Counted from the stretch's first letter, positions 8,787 through 18,634 are shown. The stretch is DNA of 64,000 nt from UTCHB3 sp964531325 (GCA_964531325.1 CAZHCW010000014.1:1-64000), one strand, 5' to 3'. The notes: generated by a model from the letters alone, not told the origin. Translations and numbers: made by a program.

Positions 8787-11277
8787 CGATTTGAAATATT
8801 ACCCGGCGATTCCTTTTACTATCGCCATGTCTATTGGGATTCTTGTTCAGGATACCCGTCCCCTTCCAATATTCTTCCTTCTGTCGGTAGCTTCTCTCAC
8901 ACTTTTATTAATTATTTTCTTAAAACGAAGAGGATTAATTCGCCTTATTCCCCTGCTTTCCCTCTTGTTCGGTTTTTGCTCCGGTTCGATACTTTTCACC
9001 ATCTCTACAAATGATTTTGAGGACAACCCTTTTTATCAAACAAAAATCAGCCACATGAAAGTATCAGCATCCGTTTACAAAATCATTGAATTAAATTCAG
9101 AAAAAGTGGAATTTGAAGGGAATATAACCGGTGCATCTTATGATTCAACTTATCAAAATGCTATAACGGGCAAAAGATCAAAAATAAAACAAAGAAAAAA
9201 AATTGAAGGTACTGTTCAGGTTGTTTTTAAAATGAAAAAACCCGACAGTTTATTGCTGAAAAGACTTGAGATGGAGCTTTTACCCGGAAGGATTGTTAAT
9301 CTAACAGGTAATTTTACAATACCCCCAAAACAACGCAATCCCGGCGGATTTGATTATCAAAACTATCTTAAACGACAAGAAATTTCGGGACTGATTTATG
9401 TCGACAACGATTCATCAATCGAATTCTCTGGTAAACATTCTCCACTTTCAGGAAATATATATCTCCTGAGAAAGGCAATTGGCGAGAAGATTGATGAATT
9501 GCATTCTCCTGCCACAGCAGCAATTTTACGAGGTCTGATAATTGCTGACAGAACCGAAATTAATGAAGAAGTGATAAATGGATATGTAAACACCGGAATC
9601 GCTCACATCCTCGCAGTCTCCGGTTTTAATGTCGCAGTAATCTACTTGTTAACCCTTCTGCTGTTACAAAAACTCAGACATAAAAACCGGCTGTCTGAAC
9701 TCCTTTTCAGACTTTTTGTGCTTTTGATATTTTTGGTAATTACGCAGTTCCAAATAACAGTTGTTCGAGCAGTATTGATGTTTACGGTCCATTCTGTCCT
9801 TTTTTATTCTGGAAGATTAAACAACAGGTGGAATACTTTGGCAATAACAGCACTTATGATTTTGGTTTTTAACCCACAAGACCTCTTCTCGGTAAGTTTC
9901 CAGCTCTCTGTTGTGGCAGTCGCAAGTCTGTTTGTGGCAGATGACATCGTCTCAGCTATCAGATACAGTTCTGCTTCAAAAATTGCCGGCCTGAAAAACG
10001 GGTCGTATAAGGAGTTTGTCACCGTGGTTTCAGATTCATGGATTGTTAGACACTCAATTGAACTGATTCTGGTAACGCTTCTGGTTCAATTTGGAATGTT
10101 ACCCTTTTTGATAATCTATTTTGGTAAAATTTCTCTACTGTCGCTACCGGCAAATTTGGTAGCCATCCCAACTTCGTCAGGATTACTGATAAATGGATTA
10201 GTTACATTAATAATCTCGCCCCTCTCCACTAAATTGGCATCTCTATTTGCTGCAGGTTCAGATTTTACCAATTCCTTGTTGAACTCCTTCATTTTTTCCC
10301 TTAACGATCTAAATTTTGGTATCATCGAATATGGATCTTTCACATTTTATGATGTGGTTGTTTTTTATCTGTTAATCATGCTGCTGATTATCATCTTTCT
10401 CCGAAAAAATGATTTGACTTGGCGAGTGGCATCTGGATTTGGCGTGATAATATTATTCACCACCTCTCATTTAATCACAGCCTCATCACCTCTGAGGTCG
10501 GGTTACTCACATCTTATGGCAATCGATGTGGGTCAGGGAGATTGTTATTTACTAAGAACGCGTGATAACACCACAATCATGATTGATGCAGGTGATCTTG
10601 AAATGAGTTATGATGCAGGAAAAATGACCGTAATCCCGGTTCTCAAGAAACTCGGTATCGATAAAATAGATGTCGCTTTTATCTCTCATTATGATAACGA
10701 CCATGCCGGCGGGATGATCTCGCTTATTCGATCAGGCATAATCGAAAAACTTTACCTCCCCCCACCTGATACTTCAAGTGTTGACGATCTTACCCTTTTT
10801 AATCTGCTCAGCCAACACAAAAATGTTGAAGTAATTAAAAAAGGAAATATATTTGCAAAAAAGGATATTTCGATCGAATTACTCACAGATTTTGATTCGA
10901 TACCACCGGAATCAGGTTCAAACCAAAGAAGTGCAGTTTTAATGGCAACACTGGAAAATCAAAAAATCCTGTTTACAGGTGACCTTGAAAAGGATGGTGA
11001 AATGGAGTTAATCAGAAAAAACCTAAATTTGAAATGTGATTTCCTGAAAGTTGGGCATCATGGCAGTCGCACCGGAACTTCAAATGAATTTATTGAAAAT
11101 GCAAAGCCTGTTTACTCGCTAATCAGTGCCGGTGTGGCAAACTGGTATAATCACCCACATCCTTTGGTGCTCGAAAGACTTGAAAATCAGAACTGCAAAA
11201 TTTTCAGAACTGATATTGAAGGTGCACTTATTTTTAGAATTGAAAATGGAACTGTTACGAAAGTGAATTGGAGATAA
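8767..11277 (+). CDS. comEC: ComEC/Rec2 DNA-uptake channel
   Basis: An 836-residue inner-membrane protein that carries single-stranded DNA into the cytoplasm during transformation. Order seen: two or three N-terminal membrane helices, an OB-fold-like soluble region (about 85-215, with PPKQRNPGGFDYQNYLKRQ), the multi-helix Competence domain (about 235-560, containing HILAVSGFNVAV), then a metallo-beta-lactamase-like domain (about 575-836) with AIDVGQGDCYLL, SHYDNDHAGGM and KVGHHGSRTGTSN. All three domains are intact, so the protein should be functional. No other competence genes are in view. It is embedded in the housekeeping run between the metalloenzyme and purK. Confidence 0.95.
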   Translation: MRSLSLDDLKYYPAIPFTIAMSIGILVQDTRPLPIFFLLSVASLTLLLIIFLKRRGLIRLIPLLSLLFGFCSGSILFTISTNDFEDNPFYQTKISHMKVSASVYKIIELNSEKVEFEGNITGASYDSTYQNAITGKRSKIKQRKKIEGTVQVVFKMKKPDSLLLKRLEMELLPGRIVNLTGNFTIPPKQRNPGGFDYQNYLKRQEISGLIYVDNDSSIEFSGKHSPLSGNIYLLRKAIGEKIDELHSPATAAILRGLIIADRTEINEEVINGYVNTGIAHILAVSGFNVAVIYLLTLLLLQKLRHKNRLSELLFRLFVLLIFLVITQFQITVVRAVLMFTVHSVLFYSGRLNNRWNTLAITALMILVFNPQDLFSVSFQLSVVAVASLFVADDIVSAIRYSSASKIAGLKNGSYKEFVTVVSDSWIVRHSIELILVTLLVQFGMLPFLIIYFGKISLLSLPANLVAIPTSSGLLINGLVTLIISPLSTKLASLFAAGSDFTNSLLNSFIFSLNDLNFGIIEYGSFTFYDVVVFYLLIMLLIIIFLRKNDLTWRVASGFGVIILFTTSHLITASSPLRSGYSHLMAIDVGQGDCYLLRTRDNTTIMIDAGDLEMSYDAGKMTVIPVLKKLGIDKIDVAFISHYDNDHAGGMISLIRSGIIEKLYLPPPDTSSVDDLTLFNLLSQHKNVEVIKKGNIFAKKDISIELLTDFDSIPPESGSNQRSAVLMATLENQKILFTGDLEKDGEMELIRKNLNLKCDFLKVGHHGSRTGTSNEFIENAKPVYSLISAGVANWYNHPHPLVLERLENQNCKIFRTDIEGALIFRIENGTVTKVNWR

Positions 11278-11281
11278 ACTG

Positions 11282-12430
11282 ATGATTCAAACGATTGGTT
11301 TTCTTGGTGGTGGGCAACTTGCAAGAATGTCTGCTCTTGCAGCATACAGGCTTGGTTTCAAAGTGGCGGTATTTGAATCAATTGCCGACTCCCCTGCAGG
11401 CGTGTTAACAAAACTGGATTTCCCGGGTTCAATAAACGATGACCACAGATTAAAAGAATTTGCTGAAGCATGTGATATTATCACACTGGAAAACGAATTC
11501 ATTGATCCCGCACGGCTGGAACTTCTTCAGTCATTTGGGAAGGATGTATTTCCTTCTCCTTATACCATATCACATATCCAGGACAAATTGATTCAAAAAC
11601 AAACCTTTAAGTCAAGGGGACTGCCTGTCCCTGATTTTATACCGGTTACAAATTCTTCGTCTTATGATTCATTGTCCGCAATACTTGGGGCAGAGTTCTT
11701 ATTGAAATCAAGAAAGATGGGGTACGATGGTTACGGAAACCATTTTGTTGCAAACTCCAACGATTTTGCAGAAGGAATGGGCAAACTTACTTCGCGTCAT
11801 GATAAAATTATGGCAGAACGAAAAATTGAGTTTGTGAAAGAATTAGCTGTAATGGTTGCGATCAATTCTACAGGAACCGCAGTTTATCCCGTGGTTGAGA
11901 CAATTCAGGAGAATCACATCTGTAAGTTGGTTATCGCTCCCGCTGACATCTCACTGACAACCCGGCAGAAAGTTGAAATGATTGCCATCGAAGCTGTAAA
12001 ATCAGTAAATGGAAAAGGGATATTCGGTATTGAGTTGTTTTTAACCGCCGATGAAGATGTTTTTATAAACGAAATTGCTCCCCGTCCTCACAATTCGGGA
12101 CACTATACAATTGAAGGTTGTGTAACTTCACAATTTGAGAATCATATTCGTTCGATACTTGATCTCCCGCTGGGAGATACTTCATTGGTTGATGATTGTT
12201 CTGTGATGATAAATACACTTGGGAAAAACCCCGGTGAGGGAAAAATTATGAACTATACCGAAATTCTAACTGATCCAAATGTACACCTTCACTTTTATGG
12301 AAAATCCGAGTCAAGAAAAGGAAGAAAAATGGGGCACATGACGATGAACGGTAATAATGTGCAAGAGGTAATCTCAATTCTTGAAAAACTTGAAAAAGAA
12401 ATAATTATTGGAAAGAGCAAAAATGAGTGA
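11282..12430 (+). CDS. purK: 5-(carboxyamino)imidazole ribonucleotide synthase
   Basis: A 382-residue ATP-grasp enzyme of purine biosynthesis that makes N5-CAIR from AIR, bicarbonate and ATP. It begins with the nucleotide-binding loop IGFLGGGQLARM (about 4-15). The ATP-grasp core includes LLKSRKMGYDGYGN (about 138-151), IEFVKELAVMV, and the metal-binding FINEIAPRPHNSGHYTIE (about 258-275), a hallmark of PurK. Length is typical. It starts 4 bases after comEC and overlaps purE by 8 bases, as expected for the PurK/PurE pair acting in consecutive steps. Confidence 0.97.
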   Translation: MIQTIGFLGGGQLARMSALAAYRLGFKVAVFESIADSPAGVLTKLDFPGSINDDHRLKEFAEACDIITLENEFIDPARLELLQSFGKDVFPSPYTISHIQDKLIQKQTFKSRGLPVPDFIPVTNSSSYDSLSAILGAEFLLKSRKMGYDGYGNHFVANSNDFAEGMGKLTSRHDKIMAERKIEFVKELAVMVAINSTGTAVYPVVETIQENHICKLVIAPADISLTTRQKVEMIAIEAVKSVNGKGIFGIELFLTADEDVFINEIAPRPHNSGHYTIEGCVTSQFENHIRSILDLPLGDTSLVDDCSVMINTLGKNPGEGKIMNYTEILTDPNVHLHFYGKSESRKGRKMGHMTMNGNNVQEVISILEKLEKEIIIGKSKNE

Positions 12431-12920
12431 AAATGAAATTCTGGTAGGCATCATAATGGGTAGCGATTCTGACCTCCCCGTAATGAAAGAAGCAGCAAAA
12501 GTCCTTGAAGATTTTGGTGTCGGATATGAGATAAAAATTGTTTCAGCTCACAGAACTCCCGATCTCCTGTCAGATTACGCTAACAACGCCCACCTTAGAG
12601 GTCTCAAGGTAATTATAGCTGGAGCAGGAGGTGCTGCTCATCTTCCTGGAATGGCAGCAGCCTCAACCCCACTCCCTGTAATCGGTGTACCTGTAAAGCT
12701 TAAATCCCTCGACGGTATGGATTCATTACTTTCAATAGTTCAGATGCCCGGAGGTGTTCCTGTTGCTACGGTGGCAATCGACCAGGCTAAAAACGCAGGT
12801 TTGCTCGCTATCCAGATTCTTTCTGTTGCCAATCCTGTGTTGTTGAAAAAAATGATTGACTACAAAAAATCGTTGTCAGATATGGTTGTCGAAAAAAACA
12901 GGAATCTGAGCTTCAGATAA
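12423..12920 (+). CDS. purE: N5-CAIR mutase
   Basis: A 165-residue class-I PurE that converts N5-CAIR to CAIR. The substrate loop is GIIMGSDSDLPVMKEA near the N-terminus, followed by VSAHRTPDLL (catalytic His) and GAGGAAHLPGMAAASTPLPVIGVPV. I chose the ATG at 12423 over the upstream TTG at 12408, because the family starts just before the GSDSD strand and the ATG sits within the purK stop region, a typical coupling arrangement. The 3' end overlaps the convergent ldcA gene by 8 bases, leaving no room for an intergenic terminator. Confidence 0.97.
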   Translation: MSENEILVGIIMGSDSDLPVMKEAAKVLEDFGVGYEIKIVSAHRTPDLLSDYANNAHLRGLKVIIAGAGGAAHLPGMAAASTPLPVIGVPVKLKSLDGMDSLLSIVQMPGGVPVATVAIDQAKNAGLLAIQILSVANPVLLKKMIDYKKSLSDMVVEKNRNLSFR

Positions 12921-13818
12921 CCCCTGATTCAAGGAATATAACCTTGTTTTGGTTTGAATCAATTTTCACTCTGATTCCGAAAGGTATCGTAAAAATATCA
13001 TCAACATGCCCAAACGGGAAATTAGTGATCACAGGCTTATCAATTTTCGAGATGTAATCCTCAAAAACCTCAGATTGAGTAAGGGTTGGTCCATCACCCG
13101 CATCTCCTTCGGTGAATTTACCAAATATAAACCCCGCAGCCTTGTGAAAGTAACCACTGATCCCAAGCTGATTTAAAAATCTGTCAATCCTGTATGGAGG
13201 CTCTGAAACATCTTCAAAAAAGAATATTTTCCCATCAGGATCAGGTAGATATTCACTCCCCATCATTGAGCAAAATACAGCAAGATTGCCCCCGGCAACT
13301 ACCCCTTCGGCAATACCTTTCCTGTTTCCACCAAGTGTTGAATCGTCATGAGTGGAAACTTCTCCGTACCATCCCTCGGAGACCATCTTACAAAAGTTAC
13401 TTATTGTATAATCAGAAATTTTTCCTCCAAAATCCACAGCAACCATCGGTCCCGCAAATGTGATTAATCCGGCTTTTTCAAGAAAAGCCATTTGAAGCGT
13501 AGTCAAATCGCTGTATCCACAAAATATCTTGGGGTTCGCTTTTATCAATTTATAGTCTATTCCGCTTAGCAACCGTCCTGCCCCATATCCGCCTCTTAAA
13601 GAGATAATCGCCTTCACATCGGGGTTGGAGAATGCCCAGTGAATGTCAGAAATTCGTTCCTCATCGCTACCTGCAAGATACCCCCGTTGTCTCATGGAAT
13701 TTGGAGCCAAAACAGTTTTATACCCCTTTGCTTCAAGAAAATTTCTCCCCTGTTCAACTCGTAAAATATTCCCGGGTGTGGATGCCGGGGTGATGAGGGC
13801 TATCAGATCATTTTGCAT
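12913..13818 (-). CDS. LD-carboxypeptidase (S66 family)
   Basis: A roughly 301-residue serine peptidase of family S66 (LdcA/MccF fold), which removes the terminal D-Ala from muropeptide tetrapeptides during peptidoglycan recycling, or acts on related amide bonds. Motifs are LITPAS at the N-terminus, SLRGGYGAGRLLSGID, FCGYSDLTTL with the likely nucleophile Ser, and later FFEDVSEPPYRIDRFL and GHVDDIFTIPFG, which carry the catalytic Glu and His. An upstream in-frame ATG at 13908 would add 30 very Lys-rich residues with no family match, so I prefer 13818; the choice is not certain. Confidence 0.88.
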   Translation of the reverse strand: MQNDLIALITPASTPGNILRVEQGRNFLEAKGYKTVLAPNSMRQRGYLAGSDEERISDIHWAFSNPDVKAIISLRGGYGAGRLLSGIDYKLIKANPKIFCGYSDLTTLQMAFLEKAGLITFAGPMVAVDFGGKISDYTISNFCKMVSEGWYGEVSTHDDSTLGGNRKGIAEGVVAGGNLAVFCSMMGSEYLPDPDGKIFFFEDVSEPPYRIDRFLNQLGISGYFHKAAGFIFGKFTEGDAGDGPTLTQSEVFEDYISKIDKPVITNFPFGHVDDIFTIPFGIRVKIDSNQNKVIFLESGVI

Positions 13819-13981
13819 CAATCTATTTGGTTTTTTCAATTTTTTATCTTTTTTTTTGTATGTTAATTTTTGGTTATGTTTCAGTTTGGTAATTGATTTA
13901 CAATTCATTTATGAGTAATTTTGGAATTCGTTTTTCTAATTTAATGTGAAATTAATTTTAACACAAATTCGAAAGTTGTAA

Positions 13982-15055
13982 ATGAGAAGAAATATTTTGT
14001 TCATTGGCGGTTCACTAAATCAAACGACAATGATGCACAAAATATCAAAATATTTTCCTGATGATGATGTCTATTTTACACCATATTATGGACATGGTTA
14101 CATACACTTTCTCGTTAAAATCGGAATGCTCGATTTTTCGATCCTCGGGGGCCGGTTTTTCGCCAACACAATGAAATATTTCGAAGAGAACAAATTAAAT
14201 GTCGATTACCGGGGTTTACAAAGAGAATATGATCTCGTTTTTACTTGTCAGGATCTTATTTTCCCAAAAAATATAAAAAAAACCAGAGTAATTCTTGTGC
14301 AAGAAGGAATGACGGATCCCAAAAGCATTATGTATTGGTTAGTAAAATATCTTAACTTCCCGCGCTACTCGGCGAGCACTGCAGCCACCGGACTCTCAGA
14401 TTTTTATGATCTCTTTTGTGTTGCCTCTGAAGGCTATAAACAAATGTTTGTTAAAAATGGAATAAAAGAGAATAAAATTATTGTAACCGGAATTCCAAAC
14501 TTTGACGATCTAAACAAATATGGGGGTAATAATTTCCCTCATCACGGATTTGTACTCGTTGCAACCTCGGATGCTCGAGAGACATTTAAATTAGAAGACC
14601 GTAAGGGATTTATTAAAAATGCCTTAAAAATTGCAGCAGGCAGAAAGTTAATATTTAAACTTCACCCAAATGAAAATTTTGAGCGGGCTACAAAAGAAAT
14701 TAAAAATCTTGCCCCGGATGCAATTGTGTTAACTTCCGGCGATATTAACGAAATGATCGCAAATGCTGATGTTTTGGTAACACAATATTCCTCTTGTGTT
14801 TATACAGGGCTTGCGCTGGGGAAAGAAGTACATTCTTATTTTGACCTCAATGAACTTAAACAACTTAAACCTGTTCAAAATGGTGGTATCTCTGCAAAAA
14901 TAATTGCAGCGGTGGGGCATTCACTTTTAAATCTTGAAGTGAATGAAATCAAACTTAAAGGGAAAAAGAACCTTAAGATAGTTGACAACCCTGTTTCATC
15001 AAATATAAGGGATTCATTTAACACTACATTTTCACATCCAGTAGTAACCGGGTAA
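13982..15055 (+). CDS. GT-B-fold transferase of the surface-sugar cluster
   Basis: A 357-residue protein that I recognise only at fold level. It looks like a two-domain GT-B transferase of the CDP-glycerol glycerophosphotransferase/UDP-sugar epimerase-like type: ILFIGGSLNQTTMMHKI at the start, VLVQEGMTDP (about 110-119), KIIVTGIPNFDDL (about 166-178), FKLHPNENFERA (about 223-234), and a donor-site-like stretch ADVLVTQYSSCVYTGLALGKEV (about 263-284). It is the first gene of the cluster, 4 bases before the cytidylyltransferase-like gene, so it may transfer or process the sugar made by its neighbours. Confidence 0.6.
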   Translation: MRRNILFIGGSLNQTTMMHKISKYFPDDDVYFTPYYGHGYIHFLVKIGMLDFSILGGRFFANTMKYFEENKLNVDYRGLQREYDLVFTCQDLIFPKNIKKTRVILVQEGMTDPKSIMYWLVKYLNFPRYSASTAATGLSDFYDLFCVASEGYKQMFVKNGIKENKIIVTGIPNFDDLNKYGGNNFPHHGFVLVATSDARETFKLEDRKGFIKNALKIAAGRKLIFKLHPNENFERATKEIKNLAPDAIVLTSGDINEMIANADVLVTQYSSCVYTGLALGKEVHSYFDLNELKQLKPVQNGGISAKIIAAVGHSLLNLEVNEIKLKGKKNLKIVDNPVSSNIRDSFNTTFSHPVVTG

Positions 15056-15058
15056 TAA

Positions 15059-15871
15059 TTGATAATTCCATCTTATAAAATTGCAACTGTTGTACAGGCC
15101 AGGATGTCTTCTTCAAGACTTCCCTTCAAAGTAATGGTTTCTCTGGCAGGAAAACCTTTGTTACAAAGAATGATTGAGAGAGTAAATGCCTCCATCCTTA
15201 AAGGCACTGTAATAGTTGCCACTTCCACCGAATCATCTGATGACCCGATCGTATCTTTTTGTTATAAAGAGGGTATTAGATGTTTCAGAGGTAGCCTTAA
15301 TGATCTTCTCGAACGACATCTTCATGCAGCCGAAGAAGCAAATGCAGAATATGTATTAAAAATTCCATCCGATTGTCCGCTGATTGATGTGGATGTTATA
15401 AACAGAGTTGTTAACTATTTCTTCAAAAACATTGATAGATTCGACTATGTGAGTAATCTGCATCCGGCAACTTACCCCGATGGAAACGATGTTGAAATTA
15501 TGACAATGGATGTCCTGCGTAAGGCACACAAAATGGCAACAAAGCCGATGGAAAGAGAGCATACTACCCCGTGGATTTGGGAAAATCCTGATATTAACCG
15601 AATCGGGAATGTTATCTGGGAGACAGGGCTCAACTATTCGATGTCACATCGTTGGACTATTGACTATGAAGAAGATTATCTTTTTATCAAAAAAATATAT
15701 GATGAACTTTATTCCACAGAAAAACATTTTTCAATGTATGATATTCTTTCACTTCTCGAAAGGAAACCCGAAATTGCCTCAATCAACAATAAATACGCAG
15801 GTGTAAACTGGTACAGGAATCATCTTCAGGAATTAAAAACAGTTACTGCGGATCAAACTAAAATAATTTAA
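15059..15871 (+). CDS. SpsF-like cytidylyltransferase
   Basis: A 270-residue nucleotidyltransferase of the SpsF/CMP-sugar synthetase-like family, which likely activates a sugar acid with CTP. It carries the family N-terminus VVQARMSSSRLPFKVM (about 11-26), the GKPLLQRMIERV helix, and the acidic metal-binding motif IPSDCPLIDVDVI (about 101-113). The start is probably TTG at 15059, the first codon after an in-frame stop; no earlier ATG is possible. It lies 4 bases downstream of the GT-B gene and upstream of an aminotransferase, a common context for nonulosonic-acid-like sugars. The exact sugar cannot be read. Confidence 0.82.
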   Translation: MIIPSYKIATVVQARMSSSRLPFKVMVSLAGKPLLQRMIERVNASILKGTVIVATSTESSDDPIVSFCYKEGIRCFRGSLNDLLERHLHAAEEANAEYVLKIPSDCPLIDVDVINRVVNYFFKNIDRFDYVSNLHPATYPDGNDVEIMTMDVLRKAHKMATKPMEREHTTPWIWENPDINRIGNVIWETGLNYSMSHRWTIDYEEDYLFIKKIYDELYSTEKHFSMYDILSLLERKPEIASINNKYAGVNWYRNHLQELKTVTADQTKII

Positions 15872-15904
15872 AATTTATAGAATTGAAACCAGCGAAAGTT
15901 GAAA

Positions 15905-17236
15905 ATGAAAAATAAAATTGCATTTAATGAAAATTATCCGGATATAACAGAATCGGACTTGTTATACAAAAGAGCTCTGGGTTTGATTCCCTCAGTTACG
16001 CAAACTCTGGCCAAAGGACCCGGTCAATATGTTAATGGTGTTGCACCCAAATATCTAAAAAGAGGGAAAAACGCACATGTTTGGGATGTTGATGGAAACG
16101 AATACATTGATTTAAATATGGGGATAGGCCCCCTCTCCCTCGGTTACGCAATCCCGGAAATTGATGATGCCATTAGAGCACAACTTGAAGACGGCATTAC
16201 CTTTTCAATGATGCATCCCCTCGAAGTGGAAGTTGCTGAATTGATTCGAGATGTGGTACCAAACACTGAATCTGTTAGATACAGTAAGACCGGGGCTGAT
16301 GTTGTTAGTGCTGCTGTAAGACTTGCTCGGGCATATACAAAAAAAAATAAAGTCCTCTGCTGTGGTTACCACGGGTGGCACGACTGGTATATAGCTGTAA
16401 CAGATAGAAATAACGGTATCCCAAAAGTTATTGAAGACCTTACATTTACATTTAATTACAACGATATTGAGTCGGTTAAAGATTCCATTGATGACGATGT
16501 TGCTTGTATCATCCTTGAACCTTTTGTTTTTCAGGCTCCAACGAATGATTTTCTTCAGGAATTGAGAAAATTATGTGATGAAAAGGGTATCCTCCTGGTA
16601 TTTGACGAAATGTGGACGGGTTTCCGTGTCTCCCTCGGTGGAGCACAGGAATATTTTGGTGTAAGAGCCGACATGGCACTTTTCTCTAAAGCTGTTGCCA
16701 ACGGGATGCCACTTGCAATTCTTACAGGAAGAGCAGATATTATGGCACTGCTCGATAAAGATGTCTTCTTTTTTACTACATTTGGAGGTGAAGCACTTTC
16801 ACTTGCAGCAGCCAAGGCGACTATTGAGTACATGCAGAAGAATGATGTTCAAAATGTAATTGCTGACAAAGGTAAAAGACTTCGTGAGGGTTACAATGAG
16901 ATTGCATCATCACTTGGAATGAACTATACTTCCTGTTCAGGTTTCGACTGCAGAACAATCATTACTTTTGATTCCTCTGCAGGTAACCCTTTGGAGATGA
17001 AATCACTCGTTCAGCAGGAGATGATAAAGAGAGGTGTTCTTTGGGGAGGATTCCACAATGTAAGTTTTACATTAACTGAATCTGATATCGATCATATATT
17101 GGCTGCTTATGCTGAGGTATTGCCCATTCTCAAAAATGCTGTCGATTTTAGGAATGTTGCCAAACTTCTGAGGGGTGAGCCGGTCTCCCCTGTTTTTAGA
17201 AAAACATCAAATTTCAACATGAAACCGAAACATTGA
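15905..17236 (+). CDS. Class-III PLP-dependent aminotransferase
   Basis: A roughly 443-residue aminotransferase related to glutamate-1-semialdehyde aminomutase. PLP-site elements visible are VRYSKTGADVVSAAVRLAR (about 124-142), CCGYHGWHDWY (about 152-162), LVFDEMWTGFR (about 231-241, PLP-N1 Asp), and FSKAVANGMPLAIL with the Schiff-base Lys near 262. The context, between a cytidylyltransferase and a PtmA-like SDR, argues against tetrapyrrole synthesis and for amination of a keto-sugar intermediate. I chose the ATG at 15905 over the TTG six bases upstream. Its stop overlaps the region of the next start. Confidence 0.85.
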   Translation: MKNKIAFNENYPDITESDLLYKRALGLIPSVTQTLAKGPGQYVNGVAPKYLKRGKNAHVWDVDGNEYIDLNMGIGPLSLGYAIPEIDDAIRAQLEDGITFSMMHPLEVEVAELIRDVVPNTESVRYSKTGADVVSAAVRLARAYTKKNKVLCCGYHGWHDWYIAVTDRNNGIPKVIEDLTFTFNYNDIESVKDSIDDDVACIILEPFVFQAPTNDFLQELRKLCDEKGILLVFDEMWTGFRVSLGGAQEYFGVRADMALFSKAVANGMPLAILTGRADIMALLDKDVFFFTTFGGEALSLAAAKATIEYMQKNDVQNVIADKGKRLREGYNEIASSLGMNYTSCSGFDCRTIITFDSSAGNPLEMKSLVQQEMIKRGVLWGGFHNVSFTLTESDIDHILAAYAEVLPILKNAVDFRNVAKLLRGEPVSPVFRKTSNFNMKPKH

Positions 17237-17238
17237 TT

Positions 17239-18045
17239 ATGAAGGATATATTCTCATTATCAGGCAAAACTGCAATCGTAACCGGCTCACTGGGGCTTAT
17301 AGGTAAGAACCATTGTAGAGCTCTTTATGATGCAGGTGCAAATCTTATAGTTACAGATTTTGATGAGGCAGAGTGCCATAATTTTGCAATGGAGCTGGGT
17401 GACAGAGTGGCCGGTGTTGGCGCGGATATTACAAATATCGAAGATATCAGGAGATTAAGAGATTTTGCGTTGACCCATTTTGGATCTATTGATATTTTGG
17501 TAAATAATGCTGCAATAAACGACAAGTTCGAAGACCCTGCTGCTGCACTTGAACAATCGATGTTTGAAAATTATCCTGTTAGTTTATGGCAAAAATCGCT
17601 GGATGTAAATGTTACGGGAATGTTTCTCTGTTCGCAGATTATTGGTAAGGTTATGGCCGATCAGGGAAAAGGAAGCATTATTAATGTTGCTTCCACCTAT
17701 GGTATAGTGGCACCTAATCAAGATCTTTATATCGATGCAAAAGGTGAACAAAAGTTTTTTAAGTCTCCGGCATATCCTGTTACAAAAGGAGCAGTTATCT
17801 CCTTTACCCGTTTCCTGGCGGCTTATTGGGGTGCAAAAGGAGTGCGGGTTAATACATTGTCTCCGGGCGGTGTTCAGAACGGTCAGGATGATTTTTTTGT
17901 TAATGAATATGCAAAGAGGACCCCTCTTAAACGGATGGCAATACCATCAGATTATATGGGAGCAGTTGTTTTTTTGGCGTCGGATGCCTCTTCCTATATG
18001 ACGGGTTCCAATTTGGTTGTTGATGGAGGTTTTACGATATGGTAA
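17239..18045 (+). CDS. Short-chain dehydrogenase/reductase, PtmA-like
   Basis: A 268-residue Rossmann oxidoreductase. The NAD(P) loop is TAIVTGSLGLIGKNHC (TGxxxGxG type, about 11-26), NNAA follows near 92, the catalytic set is S (INVASTYG), Y (SPAYPVTKGA) and K four residues later, and the C-terminus is GSNLVVDGGFTIW. The overall pattern matches SDRs of flagellin-glycan sugar clusters (PtmA type), suggesting oxidation or reduction of a sugar intermediate. The ATG at 17239 is preferred over the TTG at 17233. The last codons overlap the next start (ATGGTAA), so translation is coupled. Confidence 0.88.
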   Translation: MKDIFSLSGKTAIVTGSLGLIGKNHCRALYDAGANLIVTDFDEAECHNFAMELGDRVAGVGADITNIEDIRRLRDFALTHFGSIDILVNNAAINDKFEDPAAALEQSMFENYPVSLWQKSLDVNVTGMFLCSQIIGKVMADQGKGSIINVASTYGIVAPNQDLYIDAKGEQKFFKSPAYPVTKGAVISFTRFLAAYWGAKGVRVNTLSPGGVQNGQDDFFVNEYAKRTPLKRMAIPSDYMGAVVFLASDASSYMTGSNLVVDGGFTIW

Positions 18046-18569
18046 ATTTAAAAGGATTAAAAATCCCGATTGAAGTCGCCCGTAAGAAAGCACAAGCTCT
18101 GAAGCTGGTCATCACAGATGTTGATGGCGTTCTTACCGATACGGGGGTATTCTATTCAGCAGACGGTGAATTGATGAAGAGGTTTTCTATCCGCGATGGG
18201 ATGGGTGTGGAACGACTTCGCACGCAATGTAATTTGGATACCGGGATTATGACAGGTGAAAATTCTCCGGCTGTTCTTAAAAGAGCAGAGAAATTAAAGA
18301 TTACCCGGTATTTCCCCGGAGTGAAAGATAAAAAAGCCACAATTCTTGAATTTTTTGACGATTATGGTTTTCATTCTGAGGATATCGCTTTTATTGGTGA
18401 TGATTATAATGATGAGGAAGTAATTGGTGTCGCCGGCTTTACTGCTTGTCCCGCAGATGCGATGCCATATATTAAGACTCTGGTTGATTATGTAAGCGAT
18501 GTACCTGCAGGTTACGGAGCATTCAGGGATTTTGCAGAGTTGATTATATTTTTGCGAGATGAGGGGTAG
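18039..18569 (+). CDS. KdsC-like HAD phosphatase
   Basis: A 176-residue HAD-superfamily phosphatase of the KdsC/NulO-9-phosphatase type, which removes phosphate from a ulosonic-acid phosphate. Motif I is VITDVDGVLTDTGVFY (about 24-39), motif II is IMTGENSPAV, and the acidic metal motif is IAFIGDDYNDEEVIG (about 118-132). Size fits tetrameric KdsC-like enzymes that lack a large cap. In this cluster it would act on the product of the NeuB-like condensing enzyme encoded downstream. Kdo synthesis itself cannot be excluded, but no kdsA or kdsB is adjacent. Confidence 0.87.
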   Translation: MVNLKGLKIPIEVARKKAQALKLVITDVDGVLTDTGVFYSADGELMKRFSIRDGMGVERLRTQCNLDTGIMTGENSPAVLKRAEKLKITRYFPGVKDKKATILEFFDDYGFHSEDIAFIGDDYNDEEVIGVAGFTACPADAMPYIKTLVDYVSDVPAGYGAFRDFAELIIFLRDEG

Positions 18570-18579
18570 TTGTCCGAAT

Positions 18580-18614
18580 CAGGATTCTCAGGATTAGGTG
18601 ATTTACAGGATTAA
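18580..18614. repeat. CAGGATT short-period repeat
   Basis: Between the phosphatase and the NeuB-like gene the heptamer CAGGATT appears three times at intervals of 9 and 17 bases, with a degenerate fourth unit (GTGATTTA) in between. It is the type of short intergenic repeat found after genes in environmental Bacteroidota-like genomes (recollection, not searched). No open reading frame of note crosses it. Confidence 0.45.
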
Positions 18615-18634
18615 GGCATATGCAGGGTTAGCTC

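Noticed and set aside
15905..17236. Considered as hemL (glutamate-1-semialdehyde aminomutase)
   Set aside because: The gene is embedded in a sugar-acid cluster with coupled neighbours and no tetrapyrrole genes, so the family resemblance alone does not justify the symbol.
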